A stretch of 64,000 nt of DNA, taken from the NCBI RefSeq assembly GCF_016545825.1, contig NC_052612.1, positions 39,105,738 to 39,169,737 on the forward strand. Reading direction: 5' to 3'. The first letter of the stretch is position 1. Each line of letters starts with the position of its first letter. Below are positions 33,703 to 44,559 of this stretch, in pieces. Under the pieces are notes generated by a model. The model saw only the letters and a program-made list of their open reading frames with translations. It did not search any database and was not told the origin of the DNA. The position numbers were made by a program, and so were the translations under genes. This DNA is from Eucalyptus grandis. Taxonomy: Eukaryota > Streptophyta > Magnoliopsida > Myrtales > Myrtaceae.

Positions 33703-36700
33703 ATGCAGGTCACTATCAAGAAAAAGGTAAAATGGTATTTGGATAGTGGATGCTTAAGACATATGACAGGAGATTCAAATTGCTTCATAAAGCTCGTTCA
33801 AGTAAATGGTGGAAAAGTTTCTTTTGGAGGAAACAGCAAAGGAAAAATTGTGGGATTTGGAACTGTAAAGATTGGAAACCTCACAATAAGCAATGTTTTC
33901 CTAGTGGAAGGACTCAACTACAATCTGCTCAGTATCGCCAAATTGTGTGACATTGGTTTCAGAATCAACTTTCAAGAGGGAATATGTTCGGGAACAAGTA
34001 AAGATTCTACTCAGTCATTTATAGGCCGAAGACATGGAAATATCTACCTCTTGGATGTGAAACCAGATGAATCGCAATGTCTAATCTCAATTCAAGATGA
34101 AGCAAGCTTATGGCACAGAAAGCTTGGGCACATCAATATGAAGCAGATAGCCAAAATTTCAGCGAAGAAGCTTGTTCGTGGTCTACCCAAATTGTCATAC
34201 CAAAAGTCTAATCTATGTACACCATGCGTATTGGGAAAGCGGGCAAGAAATTCCTTTAAACCAATAAATCAAGTTTCCACTAATCGTGTACTGCAGCTTC
34301 TGCATATGGACCTTTTCGGACCTACCAGAACTCAGAGTATTGGAGGTAAGAAATATTGTCTAGTAATTGTGGATGACTACTCACAATTTACTTGGGTATA
34401 TTTCCTGGCAAGTAAGTCTGAAACTTTCTCTTACTTTGAAAAGTTTGCTAAAAAGGTTCAAAATGAAAAATTGTATGTTATCTCAAGTATAAGAACAGAT
34501 CATGGAGGTGAATTTGAAAATCATGATTTTACAAAATTATGTGATGAATCTGGTTGTGGAAAGAAAGAATAGATCACTTCAAGAAATGGCTAGAACTCTT
34601 TTAATTGAAAGTAACATCTCTTCACGTTTTTGGGCTGAATCAGTTTCAACAGCATATTACATTATAAATAGAGTTTTTCTAAGGCCTATTCTGGAAAAAA
34701 ACCCCTATGAGTTATTCAAAGGAAAGAAGCCTATTGTTTCATATTTTCATGTGTTCGGATGCAAATGCTTTATATTGAAAAATGCAAATGATAGAGTTGG
34801 TAAGTTTGAAGAAAAATCAGATGAAGGAATCTTCCTTGGATATTCTACCTCAAGCAAAGCTTACAAAGTCTATAACAAAAAGAGTCAATCTGTGGAGGAA
34901 TCAATGAATGTCAAATTCCAGGATTCTATGCAAAATGAATCTGCTCATACTTATCTTGAAGAATCTTAACCTGCTCCAGACTTTACAAAGTCTAAATCTC
35001 AAGAAGCAACTCAGACTCTGAAAGACCAGCATCAAATGGTTATTGAAGATTCAAATGAAAGAAGTGATCATCAACCTGACAAATCAATCATGAATCGGAA
35101 GCATAACTCCAGTCATCCCAAAGACCTCATTATTGGCGACATTAATGAAGGAATTCGCACAAGATCCAAAAAGGCATGAAGAGTCTAGTGCTGTGGCTCT
35201 TATTTCTGAAATAGAACCAAAAAGCATAGAAGAAGCTTTATCTGATGAAAGCTGGATTGAAGCTATGCAAGAAGAACTCAGACAATTCAGTATCAATGAT
35301 GTATGGGAATTAACTCCTAAACCAAAAGGTAAATCTATTATTGGAGCTAAATGGGTTTTCAGGAAAAAGATGAACGAAAAAGGTAAAGTTGTAAGAAACA
35401 AAGCAAGACTCGTGGCCAAGAAATATACGCAAGAAGAAGGGATAGACTATGACGAGACTTACGCACCAGTAGCAAGGTTAGAAGCAATTCGATTATTACT
35501 TGCTTTTGCTTGTTATAAGAATTTCAAGTTATTCCAAATGGACGTCAAAAGTGCTTTCCTGAATGGATTTATCCATGATGAAGTTTATGTGGAACAACCA
35601 CCTGGGTTTGAAGACCCAAGGAAGCCAGACTCAGTATTTAAACTGAAAAAAGCCTTGTATGGATTAAAGCAAGCACCTCGAGCTTGGTACGACGGACCTG
35701 AGTAAGTTTTTAATTCAAAATGGCTTTGAAAAGGTAAAGTAGACACTACTCGTTTATCAAAAGAGAAAGCAAAAGTTTTCTGCTTGTTCAAATATATGTC
35801 GATGATATCATTTTTGGATCCTCAAATGAAAGTTTGTGCAAGAAATTCTCTAAGTCTATGCAGGATGAATTTGAAATGAGCATGATGGGTGAATTAACCT
35901 TCTTTCTTGGACTTCAAGTAAAACAATTGAAGGAAGTGACTTTTATTCATCAAGAAAAATATGCTAATGATCTTGTCAAAAAGTTTAGACTGGAAAATTG
36001 CAAAAAGACTGATATACCAATGTCAAGTTCTTTGAAGATCGACAAAGATGAAGGAGGAAAGAAAGTTGACCAGAAGCTATACAGGAGTATCATCGGTTCA
36101 CTTATTTATCTTACTACTTCTAGACCTGACATTTTGCTTAGTGTTTGCATTTGTGCCAGATTTCAAGCAGACCCTAAAGAATCTCATCTAAGTGCTGCAA
36201 AGCGTATTATCAAATACATTGCTTCAACTTCAAGCATCGGCCTTTCGTATCCTAAAAAGGGAGACTTTACTCTCCTTGGATATTCAGATGCAGATCTAGC
36301 CGGTTGCAGAGTTGATAGAAAGAGCACCTCGGGTACCTGTCAGTTACTTGGAAGTAGGACAGTGTCTTGATTTTCAAGGAAGCAAAATACAGTAGCTCTT
36401 TCTACAGCAGAAGCAGAATATGTAGCTCTCGGAAGCTGTTGTTCAAAAATTCTGTGGATAAAACAACAATTAAGAGATTTTGGAATTGAAGATTCATGCA
36501 CGGAGATTAACTGTGACAACACCAGTGCAATCAATCTTACCAAAAATCCAATTCTTCACTTAAGAGCAAAGCATATAGAGATTCGACATCACTTCATTAG
36601 AGATCATGTTCAAAATGGAGAAGTTTCGATTCAGTTTGTTGACTCAAAGAACCAACTGGCGGATATATTTACTAAGCCTTTGGAGAAAAATCAATTTGAA

Positions 36701-36751
36701 ATCATCCGTTCCAAACTCAACATCTTGAAGCTTGAAGAAGTTAAAGTCTAG
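33703..36751 (+). pseudogene. Copia pol of Sirevirus element 2: protease, integrase, RT, RNase H (broken)
   Basis: The first ORF (33703-34572) has the protease DSG motif (WYLDSGCLRHMTGD), the WHRKLGH...CTPC zinc region and integrase LLHMDLFGP and SIRTDHGGEFENH. At about 34545-34565 a small deletion with frameshift removes the stretch before the VVERKNRSLQEMARTLL segment, which resumes at 34502-34969. RT starts in 35133-35705 (FQMDVKSAFLNGF, YGLKQAPRAWYD), shifts frame, then shows YVDDIIFGS (about 35795). 35834-36370 ends at a TGA that replaces a conserved Trp codon in the RNase H. The RNase H continues to 36751 with EAEYVALGS and HIEIRHHFIRDHV. Confidence 0.9.
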
Positions 36752-37155
36752 AGACTCTCGCCCAGACAATCATGGTTCTTAACTGTAAGTTATTTTATTT
36801 TCTCTTATATTAAATCTCGTAAAGGTACGATCACTTATCCATTCATGATTGATTTATGCTACCTTCAATTTCCATGAAAAGTGCAATTTTTCCTTTTCAA
36901 AATGAGTTAATGGCAGTTATCCATTTTTTTAAAAATGCAGTTATTTTTTTTTAAAAGGTATCTTTTAACCTTCCTTTACGACTTTTGGCATTCCCCCGTT
37001 TCGACTAAGCTATAAACAATCGGTTCCTCCTCACTTAACTCCAAAACCCTAAAAGCATCGATCTTCCATTCTGTCTTTCTTCCTTGTTTAATCTTCAAAA
37101 AGTTGTCATCTTTCTTGGGAAAGTCAAGCAAGGAATCTTTCAAAGACTGAGAAAG

Positions 37156-39298
37156 ATGTCATCTTCAAGAAAGTCTTCAAGGATTGCAAGCAGGGGACCA
37201 CGGCGAATGAGTAAGGGGCCTACTCACTTTGATCTCACCGAGGAAGAGGAGTCACGAAGTCAGCGGCGAGCCCACAACATTCTCAGCGAGCGTCATTCTC
37301 CACCATCTAGTCCACAGAATGTTGTTCATCAACAAGAGGAAATCATCGAAGACGCAGATCCTATAAGAGTTCAAAAGCCCTCTTTTATTTATAAGCTCTA
37401 CCGTGCTTTAAAGAGCATTGGTACTCCTTTGAACTACATCAATGAGTTTCTTAAGGACAAGGGATATGGGAATGAGTACATCTTTTTGCGAAAAATGGAG
37501 AGCTTGGAAATTGCTCCTAAGGGGATGGCTGAAAAAACCCTTGCAAATATCCCAAGTGATCCGCGTGTTGGAGGTTTTAATCCGATAGATGGAAATGATG
37601 ATGACAGATTGTACAAAGAATTTCAACCGAGAATGGGTGTTGCGGCGAGAATTCGAGGAAAAAGAACATAATTGTTTAGATCGAAGGAACAGAAGGATCT
37701 ATACTCCAAATTGTTGAAACGTGGGGTGATAAACCCTAGGAGTGTAGATTTTGATTTCCTTGATGCTGTGAATGTCAATTTGAGAGAAAAGTTCAGTTTT
37801 CTTCAACTTGAACAATTCTGTTCCGACACCACAGAAGCCTATGCTCAATTAACTGCATATTTCTATTCAAATCTTAGTTTCTTGGATGCGAATAGAATCT
37901 CCTTCAGTGTCCGAGATCAGGACTTTATAGTGGATGTGGATATGTTGGCAGATGTTATTGGGATTGAGAGAGGGAGATATCAACCCATCAGTATCTCTAT
38001 AGCTCGTGCCACATTGGAACTTGTTAAAGACAGAATGACAGAGGGAAGGATTTCATACTCAAGGATGCATGCGTTCAACATTCTGCTTCATAAAATTGTG
38101 ATAAATTGCCTCAGACCCAAATCAACTTCAAAGACTGATGTTTCTAACTCAGAGGCAAAGTTGATGTACGCAATTAATGCTGGGAAAAAGTTTTCTCTTC
38201 CTCACACTATTCTGTTTCATATGTATAGAGCAGTGGTGAAGGACAAGGGCCAACTTCCTTATCCAGGTCTTGTGTCAAAGATATTCAGACATTTGAATAT
38301 TCAGCCTCCACAAATTCTTTGTGTTCGACCTTGTGAGAAAATGGTGGTAGGACTGAAAATGGTGTCCAAAATGTGTTTGAAAGATCTCGACAAGGCGTTG
38401 GAGAAATTTAAGGAGAAAACCCCTGTCAAATCTCATCAAGTCTCTTCTGCAGCGAAAAGAAAAGGGAAGGAGCTCATGGTTACTCCATCCAAAAAGAGAA
38501 AAGCTCTCATTACTGATGAAGATGATGAGGATGACCTCACAATTTCTGCTATAGCATTAAAGAAGCTGAGTCGTTTTGTTCCTGAATCAGTAGAACGACA
38601 GGAGAAAGAAGCGAGAGGAGAGAGTAGAACAGGAAAAAAAGCAGAGGAGAGATAAGAACAGGGAGAAAGAAGAAGATACGAAGCGAGAGAGAGAAAGCAA
38701 AGGAGAAGGAAGAAAAGGAGAAAGAAGCTGAAGAAAAGAAACCGACGAGGAAAGGTTTGAAGAAGAAAAGGAAGGAGAGCATAAGGAAAACTCTTCTCCA
38801 CCTCGAAGCCATGGAGACAGGGGAGATAGTGAAAACAGAGGAATGTCCTCATATCCTCGTTAACAATGAAGGAGCGGGCGCTCTCCAGCAGATCCAGAAG
38901 ACATTCATGCCTCTCAATTTCCTGATGAGGGACATGGTGCTTCATCACCAAATCTGCGTGATTATGCTGATATACCATCGTCTGCCTTTGCTCCATCAGA
39001 TCGTGCCGAAGCCAGTACGCAGACTGATAACTCAGCAGATTTTCGCAGAATCATTGATGTTCTTTTGGAATTGCGGGGTCAGATATATGCTTTGGAAAGC
39101 GAAGTTTAGAACTTGAAGAATGCAGGACAAGCTTCTTCCGTTTCATTGTCTGATCAGATCCAAGCTCTTGCTCTTCAGATTCAAGCCAATGCTAAAAGTG
39201 AAGAGGTGGATCATCTAAAGGAAGATCTGAAAAAGCTGGAAGGCATCATCCAGTCCATGGAAGATTTCCAGCTTGTTCGCATTCCCAAGCAAACTTGA
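37156..39298 (+). pseudogene. Env-like third ORF of Sirevirus element 2 (broken)
   Basis: The ATG at 37156 gives MSSSRKSSRIASRGPRR, matching element 1. It reads to a TAA at 37669-37671, and the same frame then continues to 38655, so one nonsense codon splits an otherwise open stretch. Inside are RGVINPRSVDFDFL, AYFYSNLSFLDANR and MLADVIGIERG, like the plant transposon domain PF20167. Lys/Glu-rich low complexity with frameshifts follows (38640-38900). The end (39113-39298) is a coiled coil with IQALALQIQA, closing VRIPKQT, as in element 1. It is the Sirevirus env-like position. I see no clear membrane span, so a membrane role is doubtful. Confidence 0.72.
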
Positions 39299-39337
39299 CT
39301 CCATTCTATTCCCATCTCAACTTCTTTTCATGATAAT

Positions 39338-39686
39338 GACAAAAAGGGGGAGAGATGCGAGAGATTTGAAATTTTTGAACTTAAACTTGAAACTTGTTGA
39401 GACTTGTTGAATTTTTAGTTTGTTTTGATGTGTGACTTGTGTGTCTGTGTCTGGAATGACTGAACGTGGATTTGGATTTGAATGTTGTTTATATTAAGCA
39501 CTATTGATATCTTATGAATGGCTTTACTCTCATGAAAGACTAACCTATTTTCTGTGGTTGCAAATTCTAGTGTTATCATTAAGCTATTAATCTTTATGAG
39601 ATATCCATATTTGCTTGAGTAATATTTTGCAGGTCAAAGTTATTCAAATCTGCAGAAAGTTTTGTCACCATCAAAAAGAGGGAGAT
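39338..39686 (+). other. Double polypurine tract region, Sirevirus element 2
   Basis: ACAAAAAGGGGGAGAGA at about 39340-39356 and CAAAAAGAGGGAGAT at 39672-39686, the latter directly before the right LTR. The distal tract is the cleaner one. The proximal one has an A inside the G run. The 300 bp between is AT-rich and noncoding. Confidence 0.65.
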
Positions 39687-40611
39687 TGTTGGAGAAATCT
39701 TTCTGGAATATTTTGAAGCTGACAAAACGTTTCTATCAGTCTGATCTGAATATTTGCGACTCGCTATTAAATTCTGAAGACCTCCGGACTCCTAGACTCA
39801 AGACTCAAAATTTATTCTGATTGACAGTTTCTAATCCGTTGAAGAAAGGCTATCCAGAACTGAGTGCTTCTCTAAGGATTTAGCCTTATCAACTGGAGAA
39901 GATCTCTTGGCTGGATAAGACATAACGGATTCCTTTATTCAAATCAAGAATGATTAAAGATCCGATGATTGACGAAGTATTCCTAGAAGGTTCTACTTAT
40001 GGAAACCAAGATCCTGATTGTATGGGCGAGCAGGATTGATGGGCTATCGACATGTTCCTTTAATAGCTCGAATAATCTTCCTAATTGATTCTGTCCAATG
40101 GGAGGATTGGAAGAATTCCTTTGGTAAGTGCCAACGGGTATGATGGCACAAAGGAGTATAAAAGGAAGACGTTCCAGTTGTTCGAGGAGTGCACGATAGA
40201 AGAATTCCAAAGTCTGAAGCTCTTTGATTCTTAGTCAATTCATTTGCTGAGCGAAATCTTGTACACAAAGAGAGTCTATACTTTGAGAGACCTTGAGGAA
40301 GTGTGATAGAATATCTACACTTTGTGGAATCAAGGGAAAGCAAAGCTGTAATATCTCTTTTGTTCATAGTGAAATCCAGCCAGTAGGCTATCAGTGCAGA
40401 AGAGTGGACGTAGGCTTGGAATAAGCCAAACCACTATAAACCTTGTGTTCAATATTCTCTTCCTTACTCTCCGCTTTACTTTGAGCATAGTTCGATTTGT
40501 TAACTAAAGGAGAGCTTCCTTTTTGTTGTTAGTCCAGTATTGCTTTCATATCTCGAGAAATTATTTAAACACCTATTCACCCCCCTCTAGGTGCTATTAC
40601 TAGCTATATCA
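39687..40611 (+). repeat. 3' LTR of Sirevirus element 2
   Basis: TGTTGGAGAAATC ... CTAGCTATATCA, with normal TG...CA ends. It differs from the left LTR by scattered substitutions and a few small indels. Confidence 0.9.
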
Positions 40612-42075
40612 ACCACTACATATTTCAGCACGCAAAAACAATGAAAAGCAAGAGTGCATGCTCGTTACTCATCTCCGAGAGTCTGTCAGGCATTTAATCA
40701 AGCATTTGCTGTGCGTGACTTAAAATCACCACATTAGACGCGCCCCAAGCCATTAATATCCCACCGATTTGTAGTTACTGGTGGAGTCCTTCGGGATGAA
40801 ACAGCACGTGTAAGCACAGTATGACTCGGGCGAGCAACATCGAAGAAGTAGTCCCGCGGAGGCGACTCATGGTCTGGCGCCGGAGTAAAATTACTCGAGC
40901 TGCTGCCTCCGGGCGTGCGCCGACCGTCGTTCACGGCCAACTCCGGCGATCCTTCGCCTGCTCGCTTCACATTTACGCGTGTAAAATTGTATGGCCTTTG
41001 CACGAGAAGCCGTGTCCGAATGCCATGGATATAAGCTCAGGGGAACAAACACGTGGTATCTGCTTTTGCCATTGTCAACTTTAAACGTCCGTGTCCGATT
41101 CAAAAGAGCGAAGTGATTCTGCTTGCCTCCGCTTTTGCCATTGCGAACAAATACGTGGTATCTCCTCAAGGTAATGACTTTCCTTATCTCCACTTTGTCG
41201 CCAATCGTTCTTTTTCAGTGGGCCAATGCTGTAAATTTTCTAGCTGTAATTCAGCTATTCCAAGCTCTGGATAATCTTCATTCCTGTCTCCAACTAAGAG
41301 CAAAATCCTATTCTCCCCAGATTTTCCTACCTTCGGCGAAATGTGCATACGCCATTACCCATGAGATTTCCTCAAACCATAGCTAGCCAAATTTACCCAT
41401 TTTTCTTCTGGAACTGAGATTCTTGATGTGGTACATCTCTTTGGCGCTACTGCTAGCAACCCTCTCTACAGATGGTTTCGGATCCATCCCACTCAGACAT
41501 CTTCTTACTCAGATTATGGTGTTCAAAATGTTAATCAGGACATCTGACGCATTACACAGCTTGATTTAGAGAAGTCATTATTCTTACTTTCAGAGGAACG
41601 GTATGCTTATCTGACGGTCTGTTCATTTACTAGAGGTTGGGATAAAAAAACTTGCAGGTTACATCTCAGTAATCTTATGCTGTCTGTGATATGAATGAGG
41701 CCTAGAAACACTTCAAACGGGACCACGTGCTTTGTTTGTCAATCTGATCCTTTGTTTGGAAATGAGAAAAATCATCTACCGTAGTCATGACGGCGACAAA
41801 CAGTATGGCAATTTACGAGAGGTATCCTACAAGAATCATCACCGACAAAGAGTGATGGAACTGAGCATTGTCTATTGCGGACTGATATATGGTTGGAATC
41901 TTTACTCATACCATGACCTTTAAAACTAATTAAAGAAAATGACAAGCGACTTATAATTTCTATAAAAAGTATTGGATCATAAGTACAACAAGGAGACAAA
42001 AAAATATATATGGCAGAAACACCAAAAGAAGCCACCCCACTTAGCATCAGAGTTCAGATCCGAAGCTAGTCTAGT
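40612..42075. other. 3' flank of lectin-kinase copy 2, no gene recognised
   Basis: This stretch lies between Sirevirus 2 and the stop codon of copy 2. It holds a short partial duplication: ACACGTGGTATCTGC (about 41049) and ATACGTGGTATCTCC (about 41152), each next to GCTTTTGCCATTG. Overlapping ORFs of 60-100 codons on both strands have no visible domain. The last 140 bp is probably the 3' untranslated region of copy 2. Confidence 0.5.
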
Positions 42076-44454
42076 TCATCTAGGACCCGATAATGTTGAC
42101 GGCAATAGCTGAGTAGCATCATCGACACTATCACCACCATGATTAGAAGGAACTGAGAAGCTGTATCTCAAGCCATCTTCTATATCAACTGAGCCCTCCA
42201 AGAATTTAACCACTTGAGACATGAGCGGCCTCTTGCTATGATCATCTTGCAAGCACCATGCTGCGATTTTCATCATCTTGACAGTTTCTTGGCCGTGCAG
42301 TTGCATGTCACCACTGGACTGATCAACCATGTCAAGTAGCTGTTCTTGCTCTGCTTTGCACTTGAAAAGGGTCAACATATGCACCTCATCACTCGGCATA
42401 CAACGATCCACATTTTTCCTCCCACATAGGACTTCTAACATCACGATGCCAAAACTGTACACATCCACCTTTTCTGTGATTACAGAGCTTAACCACTCTG
42501 GAGCAAGGTAACCTGGTGTTCCTCGCATGGTCGTCATGACTTGGCTTTGGTCCTTTTCAATTAGCTTCGACAATCCAAAATCAGCGAGCTTCGCATTGAA
42601 ATGTTCATCCAGCAGTATATTTTGGGGTTTGACATCTAAGTGAATGATTTTTTGATGGCATTCCTCATGGAGATAGGCTAGTCCCTTGGCAATGTCGATA
42701 ATGATCTTTCTCCTCACTTGCCAACAGAGGTCAAACTCTTGGTCTTTATGGAAGATCCACTTATCAAGAGAACCATTGCACATGTACTCGTAGACTAAAA
42801 GCCGAAATGATTTTTCAGCACAAAATCCGAGTAGTCTTACTAGATTAACATGATGTATTGTGCCAATGGTTTCGGCCTCGGCCAAGAATGACTTCTTTAT
42901 TTGACCAAAACCATGAAGACGCTTGGCTGCAATCCTACCCCCGCTGGGTAAAGTTCCTAGAAACACTGAGCCAAATCCTCCTTCCCCAAGCTTAATGTTG
43001 AAATCTTCTGTCATGGCCTTTAAGTCCTCATAGGGGAATCTAGTTATCTGAAGCCTTGGTAAGTCTAGATCATCATCCTCGACATCATTTCTTCTCACCT
43101 TACTTAAAATAGAAATCCCAAATATGCTTACTAAGACCATAGAAACTGCTCCAACAGTAGTCCCTAGGATTAACACTATTCGTCCCCTTCTCTTTCTTGG
43201 AAAGATTGATGACGGCATCAGTGTGTTTGAACTATGGTTGACTTTGATAAATGCTAAGATGGAATACCCCACGTATGAGTCGTCTATGAGGGAAAATGAA
43301 TCTGATAATAAATAGCAGTCTCCACCAAACAAATTGGCTTGATTTTGAAATAGTGCCATTGTGCATGAGCACCCTTTCTTCAAACACTCTTCCTTGCAAC
43401 TCTCCACAGTTGTGTTTGAGATGTTTGCACTAATATTATTGTACGACAAAGCAAAAAAGGTGATCTTCTCAACTTCTGCGAAAGTGTTATCATGTGAATC
43501 ACAAGAGAATGGGGAGGTGCGATTGCAACCGTAGGACGAAGCCCTCGCATCAATTTGCTGTGTCTCGTTTGGACACAGACAATCATAGCCATGAGAGGCA
43601 GATGAACAAATGCCATAACTTCCACATGCGAATGGATAGGTGCAATCATCAACTCGATTCTTAAGAAGATCCGTTGGCATCCAATTAGTGGAGTGCTCGT
43701 CATAAACATAAAGATTCAGATGCCCATCCAGCCCCAAACGGATAAGCTGAGGCAATGATGTTGTGGAAAATTCAAACTCACCGAAGGTTCCATTCTTGTA
43801 AAGTGCTCCAACTTGTCCATTGTCGCTCTTCATTTTGCTCACATCGCTTGTTTCATAGTAAATTTGGGGAGAATTGTCTACCCTCACAGATCCGACAAAG
43901 CCTATCTGATCATCAGTAGTGAACGTGTAGACCGGCGCTGTCCCATCCGACGCCCTTGATGTTGCTGTTAGCTTCATGCCGGGACGTAGCTCCTGTCCAG
44001 GAAGAATTGTGTCTGTAGGGTGATCGAAAGACTGCCAAATGACGGCATCATTTCTGTCGTAGAGCACGAGATTACCAACTTCAGTCAAGTTTAAGCCTAC
44101 GACTGACTTGCCAGGGGTATTTGTGGACCACATTTTTTTTCCATCATCACCCAGTAAAACTAAATCGCCCTCCTGGGTGAGTCGTATTTCCGCAGTGTCA
44201 TTGACGGATCCACTATGAAAATACCAAACTACGTGTGGTACGATGTTTTCAATGTCTTGTGTCGATTGGAAAATAAACAGGCCAAAATAGCAGCGACCGC
44301 TATCATAGCACCAGAAGCCACATAAGAAACTTGGTCCTGAGTTTAGCCTGGAAAGCACGACCTTGAAACTGGCATTATAGGAGGTTAAATTGAAGTCGTA
44401 AGGTTTACTGGACGTCCATTCGGTGGGAACACTGACCGATGAAGGTCCATTCAT
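42076..44454 (-). CDS. SD2-5-like G-type lectin receptor Ser/Thr kinase, copy 2 (full length from the lectin domain)
   Basis: 792 codons, no intron. Residues 1-165 are bulb-type lectin (NLTEVGNLVLYDRNDAVIWQ, then SFDHPTDTILPGQ). Residues 271-300 form a Cys-rich EGF-like patch and 310-405 a PAN-like segment (CKEECLKKGCSC). About 425-450 is the single membrane span (VLILGTTVGAVSMVLVSIFG), followed by basic RR and an acidic juxtamembrane stretch. The kinase is 486-755: GEGGFGSV at 490-497, Lys511, Glu526, HLDVKPQN at 605-612 (non-RD), DFG at 625-627, APE at 651-653. All catalytic residues are present. In the family these are surface receptors of pathogen, stress or symbiosis cues. The ORF starts at an internal ATG; its own signal peptide is out of frame (44469-44555), so the product may not reach the membrane. 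Copies 1 and 3 are its paralogs. Confidence 0.9.
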   Translation of the reverse strand: MNGPSSVSVPTEWTSSKPYDFNLTSYNASFKVVLSRLNSGPSFLCGFWCYDSGRCYFGLFIFQSTQDIENIVPHVVWYFHSGSVNDTAEIRLTQEGDLVLLGDDGKKMWSTNTPGKSVVGLNLTEVGNLVLYDRNDAVIWQSFDHPTDTILPGQELRPGMKLTATSRASDGTAPVYTFTTDDQIGFVGSVRVDNSPQIYYETSDVSKMKSDNGQVGALYKNGTFGEFEFSTTSLPQLIRLGLDGHLNLYVYDEHSTNWMPTDLLKNRVDDCTYPFACGSYGICSSASHGYDCLCPNETQQIDARASSYGCNRTSPFSCDSHDNTFAEVEKITFFALSYNNISANISNTTVESCKEECLKKGCSCTMALFQNQANLFGGDCYLLSDSFSLIDDSYVGYSILAFIKVNHSSNTLMPSSIFPRKRRGRIVLILGTTVGAVSMVLVSIFGISILSKVRRNDVEDDDLDLPRLQITRFPYEDLKAMTEDFNIKLGEGGFGSVFLGTLPSGGRIAAKRLHGFGQIKKSFLAEAETIGTIHHVNLVRLLGFCAEKSFRLLVYEYMCNGSLDKWIFHKDQEFDLCWQVRRKIIIDIAKGLAYLHEECHQKIIHLDVKPQNILLDEHFNAKLADFGLSKLIEKDQSQVMTTMRGTPGYLAPEWLSSVITEKVDVYSFGIVMLEVLCGRKNVDRCMPSDEVHMLTLFKCKAEQEQLLDMVDQSSGDMQLHGQETVKMMKIAAWCLQDDHSKRPLMSQVVKFLEGSVDIEDGLRYSFSVPSNHGGDSVDDATQLLPSTLSGPR

Positions 44455-44468
44455 GAATTTGGCGATAG

Positions 44469-44555
44469 TTAGTGGCGGAAGTAGTAGAAGGAGGAGGAGG
44501 AGGCTCGGAAGAGGAGCGGGAAACGAGAAGGGATTATCCGACCAGGAAGGACCAT
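44469..44555 (-). pseudogene. Out-of-frame signal peptide of lectin-kinase copy 2
   Basis: The ATG at 44553-44555 begins MVLPGRIIPSRFP, homologous to the copy 3 signal peptide (MVQPAGKIPSCFP). A run of 3 G at about 44518-44520 replaces the 4 G of copies 1 and 3. This turns the Leu run into Ser/Phe/Tyr and stops at TAA 44469-44471, one base off the lectin frame. Confidence 0.75.
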
Positions 44556-44559
44556 TGAG

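Larger units (their letters stand above)
31016..40611 (+). mobile_element. Sirevirus-type Ty1/copia element 2
   Basis: LTRs lie at 31016-31941 and 39687-40611, with the primer site after the left LTR and polypurine tracts before the right one. Gag, protease, integrase, RT, RNase H and an env-like ORF follow in Sirevirus order on the plus strand. It is the same family as element 1, in opposite orientation. The left LTR starts CGTTGG instead of TGTTGG. I could not find a clean 5-bp target duplication: the left flank is ACAAT and the right ACCAC. Several frame breaks in gag, integrase, RT and the env-like ORF make it defective. Confidence 0.9.
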
